Source: Chitinophagaceae bacterium 26-R-25 (GTDB lineage: Bacteria > Bacteroidota > Bacteroidia > Chitinophagales > Chitinophagaceae). Taken from it: DNA of 64,000 nt. Position 1 is the first letter of the stretch. Every line of letters begins with the position of its first letter. The notes under the pieces were generated by a model. It was not told the DNA's origin, made no database searches, and saw only the letters and a list, made by a program, of their open reading frames with translations. Location of the stretch: contig JARWSJ010000001.1 in NCBI GenBank assembly GCA_029906195.1, positions 62,001-126,000 on the forward strand, written 5' to 3'. Positions 17,690-26,551 of the stretch are shown here, piece by piece. Position numbers and translations under genes: made by a program.

Positions 17690-18642
17690 GCGTGATGTTG
17701 GTTCAATCCTAATTTTTGCTCAATTAAATAGGAGTTTCTCGAAGCTGAATTACGTGCGATCAATTCACCCAAAAATCCTGCAAGGAACAACATGGTACCC
17801 ATTACCATGGTGGTAAGGGCGATGTAAAATGAAGGTCTTGATGTGAGTGAAAAACTGAAGTCTATCAGTTTTGAAATGATCAGATAAGCACTTACTCCAA
17901 AACCGATGAAGAAGAAGATCGAGCCTGCCAGTCCGAAGAAGTGCATAGGACGTTTGCCGTACCTGCCCACAAAAGTTATTGAAGCAAGATCAAGGAATCC
18001 GTTTACAAATCTTTCCAGACCAAATTTTGTAACGCCGTATTTGCGGGCCCTGTGCTCCACCACTTTTTCACCAATCTTTCTAAAGCCGCTCCACTTGGCA
18101 ATTACAGGAATATAACGGTGCATTTCTCCGTATACTTCAATGCTTTTTACCACTTTTTTGCGATAAGCTTTCAGGCCGCAGTTGAAGTCGTTCAACTTAA
18201 TGCCGGAAACTGCACGGGTAGCCGCATTGAACAGTTTGGAAGGAATATTTTTAGTGAGTTTATTATCGTAGCGTTTCTTTTTCCATCCGCTTACCAGATC
18301 GTATTCGTCAACGAGGATCATTTTCCGCAGGTCAGGAATTTCATCAGGGGAATCCTGCAAATCAGCGTCCATTGTAATGATCACTTCGCCTGACGCTGCC
18401 TTGAATCCTTCGTTGAGCGCCGCGGATTTGCCATAATTTCTCTGAAAACGGATTCCCTTGATACAGTCGTTTTCGGTACGGAGTTTTTCAATCACGTCCC
18501 ATGAGTTGTCTGTACTTCCATCATCGATCAGAATAACTTCATAGCTATAGTTATTCGCGATCATCACTTTTTGTATCCATGCACAAAGTTCAGGAAGTGA
18601 TTCTTCTTCGTTTAAAAGTGGTATTACAACAGATAAATCCAT
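17686..18642 (-). CDS. Family 2 glycosyltransferase, DPM1/GtrB-like, membrane anchored
   Basis: A 318-residue protein. The GT-A domain opens VVIPLLNEEESLPEL, has DDGSTDNSW and the metal-binding MDADLQDSPDE, then two C-terminal membrane helices (about residues 232-258 and 268-290). This layout is that of polyprenyl-phosphate sugar synthases such as GtrB/ArnC. It probably makes or uses a lipid-linked sugar at the inner membrane. It is third in a four-gene operon, 31 bases after the DUF4199 gene. Confidence 0.9.
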   Translation of the reverse strand: MDLSVVIPLLNEEESLPELCAWIQKVMIANNYSYEVILIDDGSTDNSWDVIEKLRTENDCIKGIRFQRNYGKSAALNEGFKAASGEVIITMDADLQDSPDEIPDLRKMILVDEYDLVSGWKKKRYDNKLTKNIPSKLFNAATRAVSGIKLNDFNCGLKAYRKKVVKSIEVYGEMHRYIPVIAKWSGFRKIGEKVVEHRARKYGVTKFGLERFVNGFLDLASITFVGRYGKRPMHFFGLAGSIFFFIGFGVSAYLIISKLIDFSFSLTSRPSFYIALTTMVMGTMLFLAGFLGELIARNSASRNSYLIEQKLGLNQHHA

Positions 18643-18673
18643 TCAATAAAGTTACTGGATGATAAATTGCTAT

Positions 18674-19168
18674 TTAAGAATTCTTTTTTCTAAGTGCTGC
18701 ACCCAAGGCTGAACCGATTGCGCCCGTTACCAGGGTACTGATCAATGCCGATGAAATGGCGATGGGAATATAACCCTTGTTCACACTGTCTCTTGCTGTT
18801 TTTTCAGTATCGGCAGGGAGCGTGTTCCCTTGTTGTTTCAATGCTTCGATGGTTGCTTTAACGGCATCTTCTTTCATTTCGGGAAATAAAACCGTAACGG
18901 AAAAAACAGAGTAAGCGATCATAATGACCGACGCGACGGCGATGCTTTTAAAGCCAAACGCAAATGCGTTTCCAAATGAAAGTGGTTCACCTATTTTACG
19001 GCTGTAGTTTACTACGTTTAATGCAGCCGACACGAACAACACGAGTGCTGGCAAAAAGCTTACTGCTGCGTTGTTTTTTAAGCTGGTATATGAAATAAGG
19101 AGATACGCAATGATCACGGCAATTCCAATGATAAGGCCCGACAGTAAATGTGCATTTTTGGTCTTCAT
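18674..19168 (-). CDS. DUF4199 membrane protein
   Basis: A 164-residue protein with four predicted membrane helices (around residues 10-28, 38-52, 70-92 and 134-156) and a soluble loop between the third and fourth. SFGNAFAFGFKSI matches the conserved core of DUF4199 proteins, a Bacteroidota family of unknown role. It is 5 bases after the dihydroorotase-like gene and before two glycosyltransferases. Confidence 0.75.
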   Translation of the reverse strand: MKTKNAHLLSGLIIGIAVIIAYLLISYTSLKNNAAVSFLPALVLFVSAALNVVNYSRKIGEPLSFGNAFAFGFKSIAVASVIMIAYSVFSVTVLFPEMKEDAVKATIEALKQQGNTLPADTEKTARDSVNKGYIPIAISSALISTLVTGAIGSALGAALRKKNS

Positions 19169-19173
19169 AAATA

Positions 19174-20436
19174 CTATTGATTAAGCGACAGCTTTTTTCC
19201 GTAAACAGTTCCTGCAACTTTCCCTACAAAGGCTTTGCCTATGAAAGGAGTGTTGTTGCATTTGGAAGCTATATTTTTTTGAGCAAATGTATACTGTTCA
19301 TCAGGTTGATAAAGTGTTAAACTTGCCTTTTGATCAACATTGATGCTTACGGGCTGATCGAATATTTTTCTTGGATTAACAGAAAGCAGTTCCACAATTC
19401 TTTCTTCCTGCAGTTGTGGCAAATATGTTCTGAGAATGCTGTAGCAGGTTTCGAGGCCGATCATGCCATCTTTTGCATATTCAAACTCAAGCACCTTGGC
19501 ATCATAATCCTGCGGCAAATGATGCGTAGCGATACAATCGATCACACCCTCGGCCACGGCTACACGAAGCGCTTCCATGTCCTCGCGTGTGCGAAGCGGT
19601 GGATTTACTTTAAGATTGGTATCATATTGCATCAGGTCCTCGTCGCAAAGGGCGAGATGGTATGGCGCGACAGAGCAGGTCACCTTAACGCCATGTTCCT
19701 TTGCTTCTTTGATCAGTGCGACAGATTTGGGCGTACTAATGCCTGTAAAGTGAACGCGTGAATCGGTATATTTTGCGAGTTGAATGTCTCTCGAAACGAT
19801 CAGTTCTTCGGCGATGGAAGGCTTTCCGGGAAGACCAAGGCGAGTTGAAATAATGCCTTCATTCACCAATCCATGAGCCGCGATACTTTCATCATCCGGT
19901 AATTGAAGGATCACGCCGTCGAATGCTTTTACATATTGCAAACCTTTCAGCAAAATGCCGGAAGACTGCATAGGATGGAGGCCATCGCTAAACGCTGCGG
20001 CACCACTTGCATGCATGTCGTACATTTCCGCCAATTCCTTTCCTTCCGTTTTCCTGGTAATGGCGCCTATCGGCAAAATTTGTGCTGGAAGACGCTCAGA
20101 CGCACGAACGATGTATTCCACTTGAGATTTGGTATCGATTACGGGTTTGGTGTTCGGAAGTACCATTACCGTGGTAAAACCGCCCGCAGCCGCAGCCGCA
20201 GCGCCCGTCGCAAGTGTTTCCTTGTGCTCGATGCCGGGATCACAAAAGTGCGCGAAAACATCCATCCAGCCCGGAGAAACCGAGAGGTTCGGAATATCAA
20301 CTACTTCATCCGCCGGTTCTGTTATAGAAGAATCGATGGCGCGAATGATGCCGTTTTCAACTAAAATATCTTTTGTGCTGTTGTGAAATGGAGAGGCTGG
20401 ATCGTTGATTTTTGCTTTCTTGATTAGGACCTTCAT
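19174..20436 (-). CDS. Dihydroorotase-like protein with degenerate metal site (PyrC' type)
   Basis: A 420-residue class I dihydroorotase homologue by overall sequence (GHKET-like HKETLATGAAAA, LPNTKPVID, YDTNLKVNPPLR, GLETCYSIL). The metal ligands are largely lost: the HxH motif is F61-A-H63, the HVST histidine is G232, and the Asp of ATDH is H305. Active enzymes keep all of these. It resembles the non-catalytic PyrC' proteins that support aspartate carbamoyltransferase, so a structural rather than enzymatic role is likely. It is first gene of the operon with DUF4199 and two glycosyltransferases. Confidence 0.8.
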   Translation of the reverse strand: MKVLIKKAKINDPASPFHNSTKDILVENGIIRAIDSSITEPADEVVDIPNLSVSPGWMDVFAHFCDPGIEHKETLATGAAAAAAGGFTTVMVLPNTKPVIDTKSQVEYIVRASERLPAQILPIGAITRKTEGKELAEMYDMHASGAAAFSDGLHPMQSSGILLKGLQYVKAFDGVILQLPDDESIAAHGLVNEGIISTRLGLPGKPSIAEELIVSRDIQLAKYTDSRVHFTGISTPKSVALIKEAKEHGVKVTCSVAPYHLALCDEDLMQYDTNLKVNPPLRTREDMEALRVAVAEGVIDCIATHHLPQDYDAKVLEFEYAKDGMIGLETCYSILRTYLPQLQEERIVELLSVNPRKIFDQPVSINVDQKASLTLYQPDEQYTFAQKNIASKCNNTPFIGKAFVGKVAGTVYGKKLSLNQ

Positions 20437-20801
20437 TGCTTGAGAATTGAGCGAAGTTACGGGTTGTAATTCAATAATTTGAAAATTTGGGAACGGGAAA
20501 ATCTGAAAATTTTTAGAGTCGGTTCCAAAATGCGTAGGCAGTTATTGATCTTGCGCCTCGAATCTCATATTGGCCTGCCTTCGATATTTTCAAATTTCCA
20601 TATTTTCAAATTTGCAAATTATTATGTTTTTCTCTTAGCTTTGCAGCCCTCAATTATATGTGATTGAGTAACTTGCAGGGATCAGATAGGTTATTTTGTA
20701 AAGTAACTCTACGGACTACAAGAAAGATTCTTTGATTACCCACCCCAAACAGTAAGCAAAGAACTGTGAAATAACCGCAAGACTATCGTCTTGATGGAGT
20801 T
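20437..20801. repeat. Gap with imperfect low-complexity hairpin (TTTGAAAAT type)
   Basis: AATTTGAAAATTTGG units at 20476-20513 face TATTTTCAAATTTCC and TATTTTCAAATTTGC at 20585-20620. Pairing is imperfect compared with the other hairpins here. The remaining bases up to the tRNA presumably hold its promoter, which I could not place. Confidence 0.5.
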
Positions 20802-20875
20802 CGGGTGGTGGCGCAGCCCGGTAGCGCACTTGTATGGGGTGCAAGGGGTCGCAAGTTCGAATCTTGTCCACCCGA
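20802..20875 (+). tRNA. tRNA-Pro(GGG)
   Basis: A 74-base cloverleaf. Acceptor CGGGTGG pairs with CCACCCG and a discriminator A; D-arm GCGCAGCCCGGTAGCGC; anticodon stem CTTGT/GCAAG around loop ATGGGGT, anticodon GGG; T-arm GCAAGTTCGAATCTTGT-like. CCA is not encoded. The 3' end is the attachment site of the genomic island. Confidence 0.92.
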
Positions 20876-20901
20876 CTAAAAGGGTAACAACCCGATTTAA
20901 A
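20856..20901 (+). other. attL: left copy of the 46-bp island attachment repeat
   Basis: Identical over 46 bases to 33526-33571, beginning TTCGAATCTTGTCCACCCGA within the tRNA T-arm and ending GATTTAAA. Weaker similarity continues through the tRNA terminator to about 21045. Confidence 0.9.
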
Positions 20902-20902
20902 G

Positions 20903-20940
20903 AAGCTCATAAAACATTGATTTTGTGAGCTTTTTAATTT
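20903..20940 (+). terminator. Terminator of tRNA-Pro
   Basis: AAGCTCATAAAA (from 20903) pairs with TTTTGTGAGCTT, followed by TTTAATTTTT. A near copy sits at 33572-33606 after attR. Confidence 0.8.
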
Positions 20941-20978
20941 TTAGCCAATCAAATAATTTCAAATAAATTCAAATTTTT

Positions 20979-21046
20979 CGTGAGTAAATCCTTGAGTAAA
21001 ATGCAAATTTTAACTTACTCAAGGATTTACTCACGGATTTACTCAC
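20979..21046. repeat. Perfect 21-bp inverted repeat plus direct repeat near attL
   Basis: 20979-20999 and 21015-21035 are exact reverse complements containing GTGAGTAAATCCTTGAGTAA. A third GATTTACTCAC follows at 21036-21046. The sub-motif AAATCCTTGAG recurs near the other island ends, so these look like arm-type recombinase or accessory-factor binding sites. Confidence 0.65.
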
Positions 21047-21175
21047 AGAATTCGCGATAATGATTTGATTTTTAATTATTTACACATCAACCGACAAGGT
21101 CAAAGTTCGAATCGTTTTTGCTTTACACACAGGGTATTTCTAAGAGCTATTTTCTAACATCTTATTTATTTTTTT

Positions 21176-22426
21176 ATGAGAGCAGAACATAGTTTTAGCG
21201 TTGATTTTATTGTCAGAGTTGACAAAAACGCAACAGAAAAAGCTAACGTATTCGCCAGGATTACAGTTGACGGTACTATCAGAGAAATCTCCATTAAGCA
21301 AAAAGTGAATCTCGATGAGTGGGACTCAAAAAAGGAACAGTTAAAAGGCAATAGCAATAACGTAAAAGAAACCAACCGTTACATTTCATCTGTACGCTTT
21401 CTTATTACCGAAAAATACCGAATGCTTCGAGATAAAGATCTAACAGTTACTGCAGACACGGTTAAAGATGCATACCTAGAGAAACAAACAAGAACAAAAT
21501 CCGGGCATACTTTGAATGAATTGATAAGCTATCACTACAAAATTTATGCGGATCAATTAGAGGAAGGTACGATGAAAAACTATCGTACAACGGCAGAATA
21601 TCTTAAACAGTTTTTGAAACAAGAATTGCGAAAGGAAGATATTTACTTGATAGAACTGGATTATCAGTTCCTGACCAATGTAGAATATTTTATTCGGCAC
21701 CGCCCAATTAAAAAGCATGATCCGTGCGAGGGTAACGGCGTTTATAAACATCTGGAGAGAATCAAAAAGATGATTCGCTGGGCAAAGAAACTTGGTTGGA
21801 TAGGTTCAAACCCTTTTGAAGATTATGAACTCAAGTTCAAAAAAACGAAAAGAAAAAAACTGCACATTGATGAATTGATAAGCATCGAAAATCAATCTTT
21901 CGGCAACTCGAAGTTGGAATTTGTAAAAGATCTTTTTGTGTTTAGTTGCTACACCGGCCTCGCCTATGCAGATGTGATTAAACTTTCTGAAAAAGATTTT
22001 TATGTAAGCAATGATGGCAAACGCTGGCTTACAACTTACCGGAAGAAATCAGATGAATTATCCCCTGTTCCTTTATTGGAAATCGCCTGTGAAATTATAG
22101 ACAGGTATAAATGTTTGCCAGCATCTATTTCAAACGGAACTGTATTTCCAAAAACTAGTAACCAGGAAGTAAATAGAAATTTGAAAATTATCGCTGAAAT
22201 CTGCGGCATAAAAAAGGAGCTTACGTTTCATATTGCTCGTCACACATTTGGTACAACAGTTACACTGAAAAACAATGTCCCTATAGAAACAGTGTCGAAA
22301 ATGCTAGGTCACTCTAAACTTACTACAACACTGATTTATGCCGAAGTCGATGAAGAAAAGATCGAAGAAGATATGTTAGAGGTAGAAAATAGACTGAGAC
22401 TAAAGAAAATGAAACGAAAGGAATAG
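21176..22426 (+). CDS. int: Tyrosine recombinase (IntDOT-like integrase)
   Basis: A 416-residue site-specific integrase with an N-terminal arm-binding domain, a SAM-like core-binding domain (about residues 105-215) and a C-terminal catalytic domain. H352-x-x-R355, H379 and the nucleophile Y388 are visible in HIARHTFG and GHSKLTTTLIYAEV. The first catalytic Arg is not where expected: the motif reads TGLAYADV instead of TGLR, as in IntDOT relatives of Bacteroidota conjugative transposons. It lies 300 bases from attL in the tRNA and very likely catalyses insertion and excision of the island. Confidence 0.93.
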   Translation: MRAEHSFSVDFIVRVDKNATEKANVFARITVDGTIREISIKQKVNLDEWDSKKEQLKGNSNNVKETNRYISSVRFLITEKYRMLRDKDLTVTADTVKDAYLEKQTRTKSGHTLNELISYHYKIYADQLEEGTMKNYRTTAEYLKQFLKQELRKEDIYLIELDYQFLTNVEYFIRHRPIKKHDPCEGNGVYKHLERIKKMIRWAKKLGWIGSNPFEDYELKFKKTKRKKLHIDELISIENQSFGNSKLEFVKDLFVFSCYTGLAYADVIKLSEKDFYVSNDGKRWLTTYRKKSDELSPVPLLEIACEIIDRYKCLPASISNGTVFPKTSNQEVNRNLKIIAEICGIKKELTFHIARHTFGTTVTLKNNVPIETVSKMLGHSKLTTTLIYAEVDEEKIEEDMLEVENRLRLKKMKRKE

Positions 22427-22438
22427 TCCTGTCAGCTT

Positions 22439-22494
22439 AACATTTACTTGGCAAGTCCTTTTGGTTAGTAGAAGGACATTGCCAAGTAAATGTT
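22439..22494. terminator. Strong hairpin after the integrase gene
   Basis: Arms 22439-22460 and 22472-22494 (AACATTTACTTGGCAA and its complement) pair nearly perfectly with an 11-base loop, 12 bases after the integrase stop. Confidence 0.7.
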
Positions 22495-22908
22495 ATTAGC
22501 AGAATTGTAATACAAGTTCAGTCTTATCTAAGCCTGGATCATTTAAAAAATAGATTTCTCTTTCAATATTTCGCAATTGGTTCACAAGCTGGGAACCAAA
22601 ATCCTGTAGGTTTTCCAACGAATTTCCAATTGGCCAACAGCTTGCTGGCTAAATTTCAGGCATATCTGCCTGGCTCTAAAAAGCGGTGATCAAAGTCTTG
22701 GGATTTCCTTTTACGCATACATTTGAAGGTTATCCTCGGTATATTTTGCTTAGGATCGTTTCAATAAGCCTTTCTACTTTAGTAATCCAATAAAACAAAA
22801 ATGATATTAAACGAACACCCCTTTAATTTTTAAAGATGTTGTTTGTTTACAAATCACTTGGATTAGATTTGAATTAGTAGCTCTATTTTAAAAACGAAAA
22901 CGTGAAGT
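22495..22908. other. 414-base gap, possible decayed coding remnant
   Basis: No intact gene. On the minus strand about 50 codons ending at 22497 read as a plausible helical peptide (LENLQDFGSQLVNQLRN) but lack a start codon and are cut by an upstream stop. It may be a remnant; I cannot name it. Confidence 0.25.
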
Positions 22909-23229
22909 ATGAAAGAGTTAAAAACGAACGACACATTGGAGTATCCAAAGAGAATTTATGCGTCTCAACTAGTCACCACAGATGACTTACAGGAACTAAG
23001 AAAAAGTATTGTAGCTGATCTCATTTCCGCATTGAAGCCCACTCTGCAAACACCCCTTAAGAAATGGCTGAAATCCCATGAAGTGCGACGGCTTCTAAAA
23101 ATTTCACCAGGTACTTTACAAACCCTAAAGAACAATGGAATAATTACTTTCTCAAAGATTGGAGGAGTACACTTTTACGATGCTGACGAAATTCAAAAAT
23201 TACTTGAGTCGGGAAAGCACAAACATTGA
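22909..23229 (+). CDS. Helix-turn-helix (excisionase/MerR-like) protein of the mobile element
   Basis: A 106-residue protein with a C-terminal HTH_17-type domain: WLKSHEVRRLLKISPGTLQTLKNNG then a wing IGGVHFYDADEIQKLL. Such proteins sit between integrase and primase genes in Bacteroidota mobilizable elements and act as excision factors or transcriptional regulators. The N-terminal half is helical with no motif I recognise. Confidence 0.75.
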   Translation: MKELKTNDTLEYPKRIYASQLVTTDDLQELRKSIVADLISALKPTLQTPLKKWLKSHEVRRLLKISPGTLQTLKNNGIITFSKIGGVHFYDADEIQKLLESGKHKH

Positions 23230-23305
23230 GAGTATCGATCATCTTCTGTCGTCTTTTTTAAAGACGGTTTTATCAATTCTTATTTAGCAAATAAAGGTTT
23301 GCAAA

Positions 23306-24196
23306 ATGGACAAGGAATATTTTAACACGCGGCAAGCGAAGTCAATTGATATAGTAGACTGGCTGGCAAAAAATGGCCATTCCCCACAGAAAGTTTCCGG
23401 TAATGACTACTGGTATTTGTCGCCCTTGCGGCAGGAGAAAACAGCCTCTTTTAAGGTGGATAAGAAGCTGAATGTTTGGTACGACCATGGGCTGGGAAAA
23501 GGCGGCAACATGATTGATCTTGGCATCTTGTATTATGGTTGCAGCGTAAAAGAATTGCTGCAAAAATTGAAATCGTCTTTTCTTTTTCAACCGCAAGAAG
23601 GTGTTAAAAACTCCGATGAAAAGCAGGCATCCAAGATCACCATTCTGGATGCCAAACAACCGATTTCTAACGGCAATTTGCTGGCTTATTTACAAGAGCG
23701 AAATGTTTCACTGGAGGCTGCGATAGAATTCCTTTATGAAGTAGATTTTGAAATAAATAGTAAACGCTATTATGCTCTTGGATTTAAGAATAATAGCGGC
23801 GGTTTTGAGCTTCGAAATAAATATTTCAAAGGGTCAAGTTCTCCTAAAGACATCACGCTCATTGATCAAGAAAATGCTGAAAATCTTTTAGTGTTCGAGG
23901 GCTTTTTCAGTTTTCTTTCATACCAAACAATGAATCGTAATGGAGGCGAGCTGACAAATTTTCTGGTTCTTAATAGCCTTTCCTTTTTTGAAAAGAGCAT
24001 TGAAAAAATGATGATCTATCCAGCGGTGAAGTTATACCTGGACAACGATCCGGCAGGAGAACGGTGTGTTCAATTGGCTTTAAAGGTTTCAGAGAAGTTC
24101 AAGGATGAACGACATCTCTATATAGACTTTAAAGATCTAAATGACCAACTGATGCACTTAAAGCCTGCTTTTAAACAGAGGCATAGATTGCGGTAA
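23306..24196 (+). CDS. Primase-like protein with CHC2-like and Toprim domains
   Basis: A 296-residue protein typical of Bacteroidota mobilizable elements. The N-terminus corresponds to the CHC2 zinc-binding domain by context (SPLRQEKTASFKVDKKLNVW, DHGLGKGGNMIDL), but its zinc Cys residues are absent. The C-terminal Toprim domain has VFEGFFSFLSY with the catalytic Glu and KLYLDNDPAGE with the D-x-D pair. It probably primes DNA synthesis on the transferred strand of the element. It lies 76 bases after the HTH gene. Confidence 0.82.
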   Translation: MDKEYFNTRQAKSIDIVDWLAKNGHSPQKVSGNDYWYLSPLRQEKTASFKVDKKLNVWYDHGLGKGGNMIDLGILYYGCSVKELLQKLKSSFLFQPQEGVKNSDEKQASKITILDAKQPISNGNLLAYLQERNVSLEAAIEFLYEVDFEINSKRYYALGFKNNSGGFELRNKYFKGSSSPKDITLIDQENAENLLVFEGFFSFLSYQTMNRNGGELTNFLVLNSLSFFEKSIEKMMIYPAVKLYLDNDPAGERCVQLALKVSEKFKDERHLYIDFKDLNDQLMHLKPAFKQRHRLR

Positions 24197-24321
24197 GTAT
24201 TTTTTTCAACCGTAGCCAGCTATGTTTCTCCTTCGTCGAAACTGTGCTGGCTCTATTCATGCCGCTTGGGGCGGCATTCATAGAGTTAATTCGATAGCTA
24301 TTGAAAAGAAAAATGTGAGAT

Positions 24322-24702
24322 ATGGATAATGAGTATAAACCAAAGAAACATGCAGGAGGCAGACCCAAAAAGTTTGTCAGACGAGACCAACAACTAGCCG
24401 TTATGTGTAACCGTGTAGAGCGAATGATCATTGAAACAAAAGCTGAGAAGACAAATGTTTCAGTGTCGGAATTCTTACGCAACCTCGCCCTAGATGGACA
24501 GTTTGACAGGAAGACAAATGTCCTTCCAAAAGAAATTTTACTGTTCACCTCAACGCTAAATCACCTCGCCGCAAACATGAACCAGGTTGCTAAAAAACGT
24601 AATAGGGAAGAAGAATTAAATGCCATTGAACGAGCAGAATTAACGGTGTTGTCGGCACAGATCAAACAGCTCGCGATAGAAATAAAAAACTATTTGAAAT
24701 GA
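24322..24702 (+). CDS. MobC-like mobilization protein
   Basis: A 126-residue basic protein. The N-terminus GGRPKKFVRRDQQLAV is followed by an RHH-like segment (NVSVSEFLRNLALDG) and a helical C-terminus with LNHLAANMNQVAKKRN, the MobC signature region. It would assist relaxase at the origin of transfer. Its stop overlaps the relaxase start by 4 bases. An origin of transfer is expected upstream (24197-24321) but I could not define it. Confidence 0.85.
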   Translation: MDNEYKPKKHAGGRPKKFVRRDQQLAVMCNRVERMIIETKAEKTNVSVSEFLRNLALDGQFDRKTNVLPKEILLFTSTLNHLAANMNQVAKKRNREEELNAIERAELTVLSAQIKQLAIEIKNYLK

Positions 24703-25718
24703 TCGGTAAAATAATCACAGGAAAGTCTTTTAATGGTTGCCTAAGATATTGTCTGAATGATAAATTATCGGATGGGGAATTCGGCGAGCAAGCGCTTAAA
24801 AATAGGGCGGATGTTCTTGTATTTAACCAATGCTTTGGTAATGAAAAAGAACTCATCCAGCAGTTTAACGAGGTGCGAAACCTGAACAGAAAATTGTCAA
24901 AACCAGTGATGCATATCACGCTAAGTTTTGCTCCTGGCGAACAATTGCCAAACTACAGACTCGCTGAAATTTGCGAAGACTGCGCAAAAGAATTGGGCTT
25001 TGAAAAGAATCAGTTCGTTGCCATTTACCATAAGGATACGAGACATCAGCATGTGCACATCGTGGCTAATAGAATTGGGTTTGACGGGAAGACTTTAAGT
25101 GACAGCAATAACTATAAGAAGATTGCAAATTATTGCCGCCGTATGGAATTGAAATATAATTTGAAGCAGGTGCAAAGTCCAAGGCAGTTTCTGTCGAGAG
25201 AATTGCGGCAATCACCTCGGCAGGACCAAAGAAAAGAAAAGCTGAAAAAGGACATAAAGGACGGCATTCTAAATGCGAGGAGCTACCAGGAATTCGAGCA
25301 ACGAATGAATGCTTTAAAATATGAAGTTATAAAATCCAGGGGTATTGCTTTTAGAGACAAACAAAAGGTGTACACAAAAGGGAGTTCAGTGGGATTTTCG
25401 CTTAACAAAATTGAAAAGTTGCTGGATTTAAAGCCTTCCCTAAAAGAGCAACTCTTCCAAAAAGAAGAGAAAATAGCGGCCTATCAAAAACAAGAATCAT
25501 GCAATAAAAATAACCTGCACGCTATCAAATTAAACAAGCAAAAACTTACTGAAAATGGCAGAGTGAATGAGAATATTGATAACGAATTTTCCAGAAATAA
25601 TTCCGGCGTTTTAGATATTCTTATGAGGAATGAACAATCGGGCATGTCAGTGCCAAGAGAATTAACTGAAGAAGAAAACCGAAGACGAAAACTAAAACAG
25701 AAAAGACGATTGAGTTAA
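24699..25718 (+). CDS. Relaxase / mobilization nuclease (MobB type)
   Basis: A 339-residue relaxase. The three-His motif RHQHVHIVANR places metal-binding His at 116, 118 and 120 with Asn 124. The N-terminus MIGKIITGKSFNGCLRYCL and the MHITLSFAPGE motif are usual for Bacteroidota MobB/BmgA-like relaxases, and Tyr in the first helix is a candidate nucleophile. It nicks the element at its origin of transfer and pilots it into a recipient using another element's conjugation apparatus. The C-terminal third is basic and helical. Confidence 0.92.
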   Translation: MIGKIITGKSFNGCLRYCLNDKLSDGEFGEQALKNRADVLVFNQCFGNEKELIQQFNEVRNLNRKLSKPVMHITLSFAPGEQLPNYRLAEICEDCAKELGFEKNQFVAIYHKDTRHQHVHIVANRIGFDGKTLSDSNNYKKIANYCRRMELKYNLKQVQSPRQFLSRELRQSPRQDQRKEKLKKDIKDGILNARSYQEFEQRMNALKYEVIKSRGIAFRDKQKVYTKGSSVGFSLNKIEKLLDLKPSLKEQLFQKEEKIAAYQKQESCNKNNLHAIKLNKQKLTENGRVNENIDNEFSRNNSGVLDILMRNEQSGMSVPRELTEEENRRRKLKQKRRLS

Positions 25719-25766
25719 AGATGACGCAATGATTAAAAGAATTTAAAACTTAAAAAATGCAGTGTT

Positions 25767-26159
25767 ATGGAAAATGAAGTGATGATAACGGTGCTGAACG
25801 AAGTGTTGTCAGAGCAAAAAGAAGCTAATCAAAAAATGGGTGAATTGGCAGAAAACGTAAGTTTACTGAGTGTGTTAAATAACAAGCTTTCGAACAAGGT
25901 TGAAAATTTACAAACGGATCTTACGCGGGTTAATTCCCCCTCAACTGAGGCGTTAATTAACCGAAAGGCGGAGGAAATAAAAAGAATGATTATCGAACAA
26001 CCTAAGGAAATTATTCAAGAGAAACGATACTTGCTTTTTCCTGAACATAACGCGAAAGATTATTTTGAGGTATGCATGAAATGGTTCTTGTACCTCATGA
26101 TAGCGACCTATGCATTTTTCCTACTACTTTATTTAATTCAATGCGTGACAGTTCGCTGA
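25767..26159 (+). CDS. Hypothetical coiled-coil, single-pass membrane protein
   Basis: A 130-residue protein with an N-terminal coiled coil (about 10-55: QKMGELAENVSLLSVLNNKL) and a C-terminal membrane helix (about 106-127). Proteins of this layout often follow relaxase genes in Bacteroidota mobilizable elements; their role is unknown. Confidence 0.6.
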   Translation: MENEVMITVLNEVLSEQKEANQKMGELAENVSLLSVLNNKLSNKVENLQTDLTRVNSPSTEALINRKAEEIKRMIIEQPKEIIQEKRYLLFPEHNAKDYFEVCMKWFLYLMIATYAFFLLLYLIQCVTVR

Positions 26160-26236
26160 ATGTCGGAAATAATCACCTGCGAGCTGGAGATTAATCCTAT
26201 AAAAACGATTTAAAATAGATTTTGTAATTTTAAAAC

Positions 26237-26551
26237 ATGGGGGAGAAAATAGTCATATCGGACAAGCCTGACTTGCCAAGACGCCTGTTTTGGGAATTCA
26301 GGTACGATGATATAGAGTGGCGGGAAGAATACCGTACGGTAATCGCACGGGTAATTGAGAGAGGTACCCCGGAAAATTGGGTAGAAATCATCCGTTATTA
26401 CGGGGAGTCTTTTGTTATCAATGCGATCAAAAATGAGATTGTTTTTCTTCCCGACTATGCCATCGATGAGGTATGCGCTTATTTTTCTCTCCAGAGAGAG
26501 GAATTGTTATGCTACAGACGCAAACAGTCGAAGCCGGGACACTGGATCTGA
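26237..26551 (+). CDS. DUF6922-like protein, probable antitoxin of an AbiE-type pair
   Basis: A 104-residue protein resembling DUF6922 proteins (RLFWEFRYDDIEWREEYRTV, then RVIERGTPENWVEIIRYYG, then a short C-terminal segment ending DEVCAYF). These small proteins are usually encoded directly before AbiEii-type nucleotidyltransferases and are taken as the antitoxin partner. Its 3' end overlaps the toxin start by 43 bases. The last residues after the overlap point are not conserved in appearance. Confidence 0.65.
   Translation: MGEKIVISDKPDLPRRLFWEFRYDDIEWREEYRTVIARVIERGTPENWVEIIRYYGESFVINAIKNEIVFLPDYAIDEVCAYFSLQREELLCYRRKQSKPGHWI

Noticed and set aside
21176-22426. Integron integrase that would explain the attC-like sites
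   Set aside because: The protein is of the Bacteroidota mobile-element type with an arm-binding domain and sits beside a tRNA att site; it shows no IntI-like features.
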